Source: Hymenobacter edaphi (lineage in GTDB: Bacteria; Bacteroidota; Bacteroidia; Cytophagales; Hymenobacteraceae). Taken from it: a DNA stretch of 64,000 nucleotides. The position numbers and the translations under genes were made by a program. The stretch covers positions 1-64,000 of the forward strand of contig NZ_QHKM01000015.1 in NCBI RefSeq assembly GCF_003258365.1, in the 5' to 3' direction. Each line of letters begins with the position of its first letter. Position 1 is the first letter of the stretch. Under the pieces are notes generated by a model. It saw nothing but the letters and a program-made list of their open reading frames with translations, did no database searches and had not been told where the DNA came from. Below are positions 42,539-50,087 of the stretch, piece after piece.

Positions 42539-43828
42539 TTGAATCAGGTTCGTTACAGCCGCAGCATCGACTGGGTCACCCTGCTCATTTACCTCGTGAT
42601 GGTGGGCGTGGGGCTGCTCAACGTGTACGCCGCCTCGTACTCCGCCGACGTGCCGTTTGAGCGCGTGTTTTCGGCCGACTGGAGCGGGTTGATGGCCTTC
42701 AACTGGTTTAAGCAGCTGGTCTGGATCGGGGTGAGCGTGCTGCTCATCATGGTGCTGCTGGTCATCGACTACAAGGCCTACGACACCTTCGCCTACGTGC
42801 TCTACGGGGGCATGATTGTGCTGCTGCTGGTCACGCTGGTCATTGCCCGGCCCATTGCCGGCTCCCGCTCCTGGCTGGAGCTGGGGCCGATGCGCCTGCA
42901 GCCGGCCGAGTTTGCCAAGTTTACCACCGCCCTGGCGGCTTCGCGCTTTATGGCGGGCATCAACCTGCGCCAGCAGGCCTTCAAGCAGCAGCTGGTGCTG
43001 GCGGGCCTCACGCTCTTGCCGCCGCTGCTCATCATTGCCTCCAACGAAACGGGGCAGGCGCTGGTGTTCGGGGCCTTTCTGCTGGCCTACTTCCGTGAGG
43101 GCATGTCGCCGCTGATTCTGCTGGTGCTGGCCGCGGCGGGGCTGGTGCTCATTCTCTCGCTGCTGGTGCCCAAGCTCTGGCTGGTGGGCGCCTTCACGGT
43201 GATTCTGGCCGCCGTGCTGGCCCTGAACCCGCGGGTGCTGCGCCACCATTTGCCGGTGGCGGCGGGCGTCTACGCCGTGGTGCTGGGCATGGTGTTCGGG
43301 GTCGACTTCTTCTACAACAACGTGCTGCAGCCCCACCAGCAGAAGCGCATCGAGGTGCTGCTGAACCCCTCGGCCGACCCGCTGGGCGTGGGCTGGAACG
43401 TGACGCAGTCCAAAATTGCCATCGGCTCGGGCGGACTGGCCGGCAAGGGCTTCCTCGAAGGCACCCAGACGCGCTTCGACTTCGTGCCCGAGCAGAGCAC
43501 CGACTTTATCTTCTGCACGGTGGGGGAGGAGTGGGGCTGGCTGGGCACCATGACGGTCATTGTGCTCTTTATGACCTTGCTGGCGCGGGTAATCTTCGTG
43601 GCCGAGCGGCAGAAATCGGTGTTTGGGCGCACCTACGGCTACTGCGTGGCCAGCATCATCTTCTTCCACTTTTGCGTCAACATCGGCATGACCATCGGGC
43701 TGGCGCCGGTGGTGGGCATTCCGCTGCCCTTCTTCTCCTACGGCGGCTCCTCGCTCTGGTCGTTCACCATCCTGCTCTTCATCCTGCTGGCCATCGACGC
43801 CTACCGCAAGCAGGACCTGGTGCGGTAA
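42539..43828 (+). CDS. rodA: Peptidoglycan glycosyltransferase RodA (SEDS family)
   Basis: About 429 residues from the TTG at 42539 (LNQVRYSRSIDWVTLL). About ten transmembrane helices; SEDS signatures 'GSRSWLELGPMRLQPAEFAK', 'NETGQALVF', 'QTRFDFVPEQSTDFIFCTVGEEWG' and 'GIPLPFFSYGGSSLWS'. Polymerises glycan strands with PBP2. The reading frame is open further upstream into the REP palindrome; that extension is an artefact. End of the elongasome cluster. Confidence 0.95.
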   Translation: MNQVRYSRSIDWVTLLIYLVMVGVGLLNVYAASYSADVPFERVFSADWSGLMAFNWFKQLVWIGVSVLLIMVLLVIDYKAYDTFAYVLYGGMIVLLLVTLVIARPIAGSRSWLELGPMRLQPAEFAKFTTALAASRFMAGINLRQQAFKQQLVLAGLTLLPPLLIIASNETGQALVFGAFLLAYFREGMSPLILLVLAAAGLVLILSLLVPKLWLVGAFTVILAAVLALNPRVLRHHLPVAAGVYAVVLGMVFGVDFFYNNVLQPHQQKRIEVLLNPSADPLGVGWNVTQSKIAIGSGGLAGKGFLEGTQTRFDFVPEQSTDFIFCTVGEEWGWLGTMTVIVLFMTLLARVIFVAERQKSVFGRTYGYCVASIIFFHFCVNIGMTIGLAPVVGIPLPFFSYGGSSLWSFTILLFILLAIDAYRKQDLVR

Positions 43829-43851
43829 GCACGGGGCAACTGCACTGCGGC

Positions 43852-44110
43852 CACGAATGATTGTCCGCGGCCCGTCGGAGGTCCAAGGTGGCTGCGGAGG
43901 ACCTCCCGGGATGTCCGGGGAAGGCGCGGATGATGCTACAGGGCCTCCCTGAAAGTCCGACGGGCCGCGGACGATTGTCCGCGCCTTCCCGGGATGTCCG
44001 GGAAGCTCGTGGATGATTGTCCGCGCCTTCCCCGGAAGTCCGACGGGCCGCGGATGATGCTACGGGGCTTCTCAGGGTGGCCGGTTGTTCGCGTATGATG
44101 GCCCGCGCCC
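43852..44110. repeat. Tandem array of about 41-bp imperfect repeats
   Basis: At least four consecutive units start at 43925, 43966, 44008 and 44049 (41, 42, 41, 41 bp), with degenerate units before (from 43852) and after (from 44090). The unit core is CGCGGATGATTGTCCGCG plus a GC-rich second half; both halves are self-complementary (CGCGGA/TCCGCG and CTTCCCGG/CCGGGAAG), so each unit can form two small hairpins. Not coding by appearance. The remainder of the gap shows nothing else except a TAACTTGG box near 44156. Confidence 0.8.
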
Positions 44111-44167
44111 GCGCCAACGGTTTGGCCGGGTAGTGGCGCAGTAGTCGGCAGCCGCTAACTTGGACCG

Positions 44168-45682
44168 ATGTTTTCCGCCGCGCGCCGCGAATGGGCGCTG
44201 ATATTGGTCCTGACCTTGCTCTGCCTGCTGCTGCCCACCCGCAACAGCACCGCCGACGCCTGGTACTACGCCGCCTGCGTGCGCTACGGCCACGATTTGC
44301 TGCTGCCCCACCACCTGCTCCACAACGCCGCGGGCTGGCTGTGGCTGCAGCTGCTGCGGCCCCTGCACCCGGAGGTTATCAGCGCCCTGCTCGCCCTCAA
44401 CGCCCTGGCCTACGGCGGCACGCTGCTGGGCTTGCGCCAGCTGCTGCGGCGGCTCACCGGCTCCGATGCCCTGCGCCTGGCCCTGCTGGCCGCCGCGGGC
44501 AGCAGCTTCGGGCTGCTGCGCTTCGCCACCGAAAACGAAACCTACGTCCTGCCCCTGCTGCTCTCGGTGGGGGGCAGTGTGGCCTGGCTGCGCCACCTGC
44601 GCACCGGCGCGCTGCCGGCACTGCTGACGGCCGGGCTGCTGGCGGCCGGGGCCTGTTTGCTGCACCAGCTGCAGGCCTGGTGGTGGCTGGGCCTGCTGAT
44701 CGGGACGGCCTTGTTCAGCCCCCGGCGCGGGGCGCTGCTATGGTTTGCTGCGCCGGCCTTGCTGGTGCCGCTGACCTACGCGCTGGCGCTGGACTACTGG
44801 CACCTGCCCCGCACCGCCGAGTCCTTGGTGCGCTTCGCCCTGCACGATTTTCTGAGCGGCTCGGCCGGGGCGCCCGCCTCGCTGCCGCAGGCCGCGCTGC
44901 TGACGGGGGCCAACGTGGTGCGCACCTTCGCGCAGATCCACGGCTCCACGCTGGCGCTGCTGCGCCAGCTGCCCGGGCTGGCCGTGGTGCCGGTGCTCGG
45001 CCTGGCGGGCGTGGCATGGGCCTGGCTGCGCCGTGCGCGCCACCCCGAAGCCCCGCGCGGTACCGGTCTGCCGCCGGTGCTCGGGCAGGCCGTGCGGCGC
45101 ACCCACGGCCTGATTCTGCTGCTGCACCTGGGGTTTGCGGCCTGGGCCTCGGGCAATGCCGAGTTTATGGTGATGCTGCCGGTGCTGCTGGCCCTGCTGC
45201 TCACGGCCGCGCCGCCCACGCTGGCCCGGCCGCTGACGGCTGCCGCCGCCGCCCTGCTGGCCTGGAACCTGGCCTTCGGTCTCGTGCCCAGTCACCGGCT
45301 CGACTTCACCAACCTGCCCCCGCTGCTGCGGCGCGTGCGGCAGGAGCCGAACACCTGGTTTTTGCTCGACAACCACAACCTGGCCCTGAACCAGCTGCAC
45401 TACCTCACCGGCCGCGACGGGGCCCCCAACGTACTGCCCGCCCCCGACCTGCTGCGCCAAAAGCGCCACTGGACGCCCGCGCAGCTGCAGCAGTGGCTGC
45501 GCAGCCAGCAGCAGGCCGGCCGCCGCCTCAGCACCGATGCCCTCGGCGGCCCCCGGCTGCTCGACCGCGCCAGCCTGCTGCGCGGAGCCGAGGCCGCCGA
45601 GCTGCTGCGCGGCTTCCGCCCCGTGGTGCGCGACACGTTTCCCACTTTCTTCGGCCCCCGCTACCTCACCGACCTGCGCTGA
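44168..45682 (+). CDS. Polytopic membrane protein, GT-C glycosyltransferase-like
   Basis: 504 residues with about ten hydrophobic segments and a C-terminal soluble tail (about 390-504). Acidic residues follow the first helix ('TADAWYYAACVRYG'), reminiscent of the first-loop Asp motif of GT-C enzymes that use polyprenyl-linked sugars. No closer family is recognised. The stop codon overlaps the next start (TGATG), so the two genes are translationally coupled and probably work together in envelope glycan assembly (inference). Confidence 0.75.
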   Translation: MFSAARREWALILVLTLLCLLLPTRNSTADAWYYAACVRYGHDLLLPHHLLHNAAGWLWLQLLRPLHPEVISALLALNALAYGGTLLGLRQLLRRLTGSDALRLALLAAAGSSFGLLRFATENETYVLPLLLSVGGSVAWLRHLRTGALPALLTAGLLAAGACLLHQLQAWWWLGLLIGTALFSPRRGALLWFAAPALLVPLTYALALDYWHLPRTAESLVRFALHDFLSGSAGAPASLPQAALLTGANVVRTFAQIHGSTLALLRQLPGLAVVPVLGLAGVAWAWLRRARHPEAPRGTGLPPVLGQAVRRTHGLILLLHLGFAAWASGNAEFMVMLPVLLALLLTAAPPTLARPLTAAAAALLAWNLAFGLVPSHRLDFTNLPPLLRRVRQEPNTWFLLDNHNLALNQLHYLTGRDGAPNVLPAPDLLRQKRHWTPAQLQQWLRSQQQAGRRLSTDALGGPRLLDRASLLRGAEAAELLRGFRPVVRDTFPTFFGPRYLTDLR

Positions 45683-47130
45683 TGCCCGCTTCTCACCGCC
45701 TGCTGTTGCTGCTGCTGGCCCTGGGCAGCGTGCTGCTCACCGCCCTAGCCGCCCACCACGGCTTTTTCTGGGACGCCGTGCTGCAGGCCTCGCGCCACGC
45801 GCAGTGGTACTACGACACGCGCTTCACCCACCTGCTGGTGCCCGAGGCCCTCGATGCGGGCCACCCGGCCCTGTTTGCGGCGGCGCTGGCCGGGGTCTGG
45901 CGGCTGTTCGGCCAAACCCTGCCCGCCGGGCATTGGGCCATGCTGCCGCTGGTGCTCGGCACGCTCTGGCAGGTTTACTGCCTGGTGCGGCGCTTCGTGC
46001 CCCGCGCCTGGGTGGGGCCCGCCGTGCTGCTGCTCTGGCTCGACGCGACCTGGCTCACCCAGAGTACCCTGGTGTCGTCCGACGTGGCGCTGCTGTTCTG
46101 CTACCTGCTGGTCCTGAACGGCCTCACCGCCCGCCGCCCCGCCCTCACCCTGGCCGGTTCGCTGCCGCTGGTGCTCCTGAGCACCCGCGGCATGATCCTG
46201 TGGGCCGCCCTGGCCCTGACGGCCGCCCTGCTCGGCTGGCTCGACGAAAACCCGTTGCGCGCCGCGCGCCGCCGGGCAGTGGCCACCGCCCGGCTACTGG
46301 GCCGTCGCCTCTGGCCGCTGCTGCCGGCCCTGCTGCTGGCCGGGCTCTGGCTGGCGCTGCACTACCGGCTGCGGGGCTGGGTGGGCTACAATGCCCGCTC
46401 GCAGTGGTCGGGCAATTACGAGCTGCTCGGGCCGCTGGGCATAGGGCGCAACGTGGCCCTCATCGGCTGGCGCCTGCTCGACCAGGGCCGGCTGGTGCTG
46501 TGGCTGAGCGGGGCCGCGGCGCTGCTGGCGCTGTGGCGCGGCGGCTGGCGCCCCGGCCCGACCACCTGGCGGCTGCTGGTGCTGTGGCTGGCGCCCGCAT
46601 TGGCGCTGTCGGGCGCGATGGTGTGGTACGCCAACCCCATCGGCCACCGCTACTACCTGCCGGTGCTGCTGCTCTTCGCCCTGTTGGTGGCCCACCTGCT
46701 GAGCGAGCTGCCCGCCCGGCGCCTGGCCCGCCCGCTCACCGGCGTGGCGCTGCTGGGTTTGCTTAGCGGCCACTTCTGGGTGTATCCCGACCACCTGGCC
46801 AACGGCTGGGACGCCACCCTGGCCCACTGGCCCTACTACCGCCTGCGCCACCGCTTCATCGGCTGGCTCGACACCCGCCGCATTCCGCTGGCCGACGTCG
46901 GCAGCAACTTTCCCAACCTCTATCCTTTGCAGCAGGTCGACCTCAACGGTGACCCGCGCCGCTTCGCCCCGGTGGATTTGCGCCGCAACCGCTACGTGCT
47001 GCAGTCCAACACCATGAACTTCGGCGACGCCGTGCTCGATTCGCTGCAGCAGCAGTGGCCGCTGCTGCACGAGGAGCGGGTCGGGCAGGTGTACTTCCGC
47101 CTCTACCAGCGCCCGGCAGCTGCCAGATAG
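45682..47130 (+). CDS. GT-C family membrane glycosyltransferase-like protein (family 39 type)
   Basis: 482 residues, N-terminal helix followed by 'HHGFFWDAVLQASRHAQWYY', an Asp in the first periplasmic loop as in PMT/ArnT-like GT39 enzymes, then about nine further helices ('YYLPVLLLFALLVAHLL' near the end) and a soluble C-terminal part. Start codon overlaps the stop of the upstream gene. Donor and acceptor unknown. Confidence 0.75.
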   Translation: MPASHRLLLLLLALGSVLLTALAAHHGFFWDAVLQASRHAQWYYDTRFTHLLVPEALDAGHPALFAAALAGVWRLFGQTLPAGHWAMLPLVLGTLWQVYCLVRRFVPRAWVGPAVLLLWLDATWLTQSTLVSSDVALLFCYLLVLNGLTARRPALTLAGSLPLVLLSTRGMILWAALALTAALLGWLDENPLRAARRRAVATARLLGRRLWPLLPALLLAGLWLALHYRLRGWVGYNARSQWSGNYELLGPLGIGRNVALIGWRLLDQGRLVLWLSGAAALLALWRGGWRPGPTTWRLLVLWLAPALALSGAMVWYANPIGHRYYLPVLLLFALLVAHLLSELPARRLARPLTGVALLGLLSGHFWVYPDHLANGWDATLAHWPYYRLRHRFIGWLDTRRIPLADVGSNFPNLYPLQQVDLNGDPRRFAPVDLRRNRYVLQSNTMNFGDAVLDSLQQQWPLLHEERVGQVYFRLYQRPAAAR

Positions 47131-47216
47131 AGCAGGATGGACTTTGGAGACAGTAGCCATTCTTTGGTTAAGCTACGAGCGGTTGATTGAGCGGTGGTGC
47201 ACGGATGAGGCCGGCA

Positions 47217-47268
47217 CTGCAAACGCCAACGGCCCGGTTTAGCTAAACCGGGCCGTTGGCGTTTGCAG
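47217..47268. terminator. Perfect 52-bp palindrome, bidirectional terminator
   Basis: 24-bp perfect arms (47217-47240 with 47245-47268) around AGCT. It lies between convergent genes, with AAA and TTT flanks within the stem. Same design (AGCT centre) as the terminator after ccmF. Confidence 0.8.
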
Positions 47269-47281
47269 TAAGCAGCATTGC

Positions 47282-48661
47282 TCAGGCGAATTTCCGTTCT
47301 ACCAGGCGTAGCAGCTTGTTTACGTGCTCGTCCTTGCGCACCCACTGGTAGCGCTGGGTCAGCTCCTCGCTGATGTAGCGCCGGGCCGCCTCGGCGGTGG
47401 GCAGCGCGTCGAGGTGCTCGATGGCGGCGTGGTACTCCATGTTCTCGCCGTTGAACAGCTCATTGATAAAGCTGAAGCGCTGGTTGATGGAAATGGCGCT
47501 GCGCAACGATTCCACTTTGGGCTGGGCCTCGGCCAGCGTGGGCGCCGCCCCGGCGCTGCTCGAGGCCAGCTTATCGGCCAGGGTGCTGGTGCGCACGTTG
47601 GCCGCCAGCTTATCGGCCAGGGTATTGGCGGGCGCCACGGTTTCAGCCAGCGGCTTGGCGCGTTCGGTCACCACCGACGGAGAGGCAACGGGCTCCGCCG
47701 GCGGGGCGGGCTGGGGCGCTGGCGCGCTGGCGGCCGGTGCAGTGGCCGCTTCGATGGCCGGGGCGGCGGGCACTTCGGCTGCGACGGGTGCGGGCTGCGC
47801 CACGGCGGGGGCCGGAGTTTCGGCCGCTGGCGCCGGGCTGGGAGCCGGGGCAACAGGGCTGTCGGCCGCGGCCGGCGCCAGTGCTGCGGCCGGCGCCTGG
47901 GCCACGACTGGCGCTTCGGCTGATTCTGCTGGCATTGCAGGCGTAGAAGCTGCCGGCTCGGCGGGCGACTCTGTTGCCGGGGCTACCGGCGGGGCGGGAG
48001 GAACGGCCGGGGCTGCCGAAGCCGTCTTAGTACGCAGCTCGTCTTCCGTCACCGGCACCACGGCGCTCAGCTCCCCGAGCAGGGCGCCCAGCGGCTGCTG
48101 CTCTTTGTAGTGGGCGTCGCGGTAGAGGCGGAAGCGGCTCAGCAGAAACTCCCGGTCCTGGGGCAGGTCGGCCGGCAGGCTGTCGATGAAGTCCTGAAAC
48201 AGCGGCTTGTTCACCTCCACGTAGCGCAGCGCGTCGCGCAGCTGGGCGGGCGTGGCCGAGGGCTGGCCCGCCGGCAGCAGCTTGGCCTCAAAGGCCGCCA
48301 GCGGGTCCAGCGCCGTCAGCAAGGTGTCGGCGGCGGCCTGGGCCAGCAGGGGCTCGTAGCTGGCGCGCGTCAGCCGGATGCGGCGCGACAACAGATTCAT
48401 GAGTTGCGTCAGGGCCTGGCGCACGGCCGGGTCCTCGTAGTCGAAATAGGGGCTGCGCAGCCGGGCCATTTCCCCGGTCCACTGCGTGAGCAGCTGCTGC
48501 ACCACGTAGAGGTTGAGTTGGCGCACCGGCGCGAGCCGCAGCACGGCGGGCCCGTCCAGGCTGCTGCCCACGGGTTGGGTGGCGAAGTATTGGTCGCAAA
48601 GGCGAGCGGCAAGCCGCTTGCCGTAAGCCTGCAGCTGGTCGTTGCTATACGTATCTTGCAT
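47282..48661 (-). CDS. Hypothetical protein with Ala/Pro-rich linker
   Basis: 459 residues, no signal peptide or membrane helix. An N-terminal helical domain (about 1-215, e.g. 'AYGKRLAARLCDQYF', 'RDALRYVEVNKPLFQDFIDSL') is followed by a low-complexity Ala/Pro/Glu linker (about 220-340). A short internal repeat TLADKLA occurs twice 14 residues apart. A conserved-looking C-terminal domain (about 385-459) contains 'SINQRFSFINELFNGENMEY' and 'ISEELTQRYQW'. I do not recognise a function; the C-terminal module is of a type common in Bacteroidota hypothetical proteins. Divergent from the second ferredoxin. Confidence 0.8.
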   Translation of the reverse strand: MQDTYSNDQLQAYGKRLAARLCDQYFATQPVGSSLDGPAVLRLAPVRQLNLYVVQQLLTQWTGEMARLRSPYFDYEDPAVRQALTQLMNLLSRRIRLTRASYEPLLAQAAADTLLTALDPLAAFEAKLLPAGQPSATPAQLRDALRYVEVNKPLFQDFIDSLPADLPQDREFLLSRFRLYRDAHYKEQQPLGALLGELSAVVPVTEDELRTKTASAAPAVPPAPPVAPATESPAEPAASTPAMPAESAEAPVVAQAPAAALAPAAADSPVAPAPSPAPAAETPAPAVAQPAPVAAEVPAAPAIEAATAPAASAPAPQPAPPAEPVASPSVVTERAKPLAETVAPANTLADKLAANVRTSTLADKLASSSAGAAPTLAEAQPKVESLRSAISINQRFSFINELFNGENMEYHAAIEHLDALPTAEAARRYISEELTQRYQWVRKDEHVNKLLRLVERKFA

Positions 48662-48701
48662 CCTCAGAAAAAGCCTGCTTCAAGTGGGCAAGTTAGCCAA
48701 A

Positions 48702-49025
48702 ATGCCTACACTAACCGTGCAAAACCTGCCCGGCGGCCCTATCAACGTACAACCCGGCCAGACGTTGCTTCGGGCCCTGCACGAAGCCGGCCACGACTGG
48801 ATGCACGCCTGCGGGGGCCGCGGCCGCTGCACCACCTGCCGCATCGAGCTGCTCAGCGGCGCCGACTGCCTGGCCCCGCCCACCGCCCACGAGCTGCGCT
48901 ACCTCACCACCGGCCGCCTCGCCGCCACCGCCCGCCTCACCTGCCAGGCCCAACTGCCTGAGGGCGAAGTCGTCGGGCGGGTGCCCGAGGCCACCAAGCT
49001 GCCGCACGTGCAGTACGCGGAGTGA
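48702..49025 (+). CDS. [2Fe-2S] ferredoxin, second copy
   Basis: 107 residues. Ligands C37-x5-C43-x2-C46 and C81 in 'HACGGRGRCTTCRIELL' and 'ARLTCQAQL'; an adrenodoxin-like/2Fe-2S plant-fold ferredoxin. The ATG at 48702 gives the family N-terminus MPTLTVQNLPGG. Monocistronic by position; electron-transfer partner unknown. Confidence 0.9.
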   Translation: MPTLTVQNLPGGPINVQPGQTLLRALHEAGHDWMHACGGRGRCTTCRIELLSGADCLAPPTAHELRYLTTGRLAATARLTCQAQLPEGEVVGRVPEATKLPHVQYAE

Positions 49026-49141
49026 AGCGGCAACACCGGCCGTCATGGCGCGCGGAACGAAGCACCCGCCGGAAGACGTAGCCAATTCTGCCTGCGGGAG
49101 CACCGCCGACGCAATATCCACAGCCCAACATCGCGCAGCCG

Positions 49142-49184
49142 AAAAACAGCGCTGCCCGAAACGGCAGTTACCAGTTTCGGGCAG
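49142..49184 (-). terminator. Terminator of recO (minus strand)
   Basis: A perfect 11-bp stem (49152-49162 with 49174-49184), then on the minus strand GCGCTGTTTTTC. It lies about 80 nt after the recO stop; the rest of the gap 49026-49263 shows nothing else. Confidence 0.65.
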
Positions 49185-49263
49185 TGGTTGTTGGCCCGTT
49201 GGCCAGGACCGGTTGCTTCGGCTGCGTCTCCCAGTGACGGCCGGGGTGGGCCGCCTTGGCGGG

Positions 49264-49983
49264 CTACAGCTCCGCCAGCACGTCCGACAGCACGTCCAGG
49301 GAGCGGACGTCGCCCATGTTTTCGACGTGCAGCTGGTAGTAGCGCAGCAGAATGGTGAGCAGCTCGCGGCGCACGCGGCCGTTGGGCACGGTGGCCGGGG
49401 CTTCGTCGCGCAGCAGCTCGTCGAAGAAGTGCTCGAACTCCTGGAAGCGCAGCACCGTGGGGCGCGAGGTGGCCGGCAGGTTGGCATCGGTGGCGAAGGC
49501 CACCTGCTCGGTTATCTGCCGGCCCGAATCCGGCCCGAAGCCCAGGTAATGGCTCAGGTGCAGCAAAAACGCCAGCGCGAAGTTCTCGAAGCCCTCTTCC
49601 TGCTCGTCGAAGGCCACAATGGACTGGTAGAGGTACGCAAACAGGGCCGCGTTTTCCTCTTCCTCGCGCAGCACCCGGCTCACCACTTCCGAAAGAAACA
49701 GCACCACGCTGCTCTTGCGCACGTCGTAGGGCAGGCTGCGGAAGGGGCGCAGGCAGCGAAACTCCGAGAGGCGCGTCAGGCCCCCGCGCGGCGACACGTA
49801 GGCCACCAGATCGAGCAGGGTGAAGGGCTGAAACAGCGCGATGCGCCCCGGCGGCTTGGCCTTGCGCACCCCGTTGACGATGTAGGACTGCACCCCGCGC
49901 TGCTCGGTGTATACGCGCGCAATGATGCTGGTTTCGCGGTATTTGAGGTAGTTCAGGACGATGCCCCGGGTCTTGATCAGCAT
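49264..49983 (-). CDS. recO: DNA repair protein RecO
   Basis: 239 residues. The N-terminal OB fold begins 'KTRGIVLNYLKYRETSIIARVYTEQ' with 'YIVNGVRKAKPP', followed by the helical domain ('FLSEVVSRVLREEEENAALF'). RecO loads RecA with RecR in gap repair. It lacks the zinc-finger cysteines found in some RecO proteins. It lies directly downstream of porZ; the gap is entirely an octad palindrome that abuts its start codon. Confidence 0.93.
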   Translation of the reverse strand: MLIKTRGIVLNYLKYRETSIIARVYTEQRGVQSYIVNGVRKAKPPGRIALFQPFTLLDLVAYVSPRGGLTRLSEFRCLRPFRSLPYDVRKSSVVLFLSEVVSRVLREEEENAALFAYLYQSIVAFDEQEEGFENFALAFLLHLSHYLGFGPDSGRQITEQVAFATDANLPATSRPTVLRFQEFEHFFDELLRDEAPATVPNGRVRRELLTILLRYYQLHVENMGDVRSLDVLSDVLAEL

Positions 49984-50087
49984 ATGGCGAGATGGTGAGG
50001 TGGTAAAATGGCGAGTTGTCGTTTGGAAGGCCGGCCCTGCACAAGCAGCACGGCACTCGCCATTTCACCACCTCACCAGTTCACTAT
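49984..50087. repeat. Intergenic inverted repeat with octad arms (porZ/recO)
   Basis: Left arm 49984-50015 is ATGGCGAG, ATGGTGAG, GTGGTAAA, ATGGCGAG. Right arm 50056-50087 is CTCGCCAT, TTCACCAC, CTCACCAG, TTCACTAT. Arms pair at 27 of 32 positions octad by octad; all but one difference are transitions. The left arm touches the recO start codon and the right arm includes the porZ stop codon (50084-50086). Confidence 0.88.

Noticed and set aside
43852-44110. CRISPR array
   Set aside because: Units are directly adjacent and degenerate with no unique spacers; no cas genes in the window.
44191-45681. Long N-terminal extension joining the first GT-C gene region to the second in one frame
   Set aside because: Ala/Arg/Pro-rich out-of-frame translation of the upstream gene; the true second gene starts at the ATG 45682 overlapping the stop.
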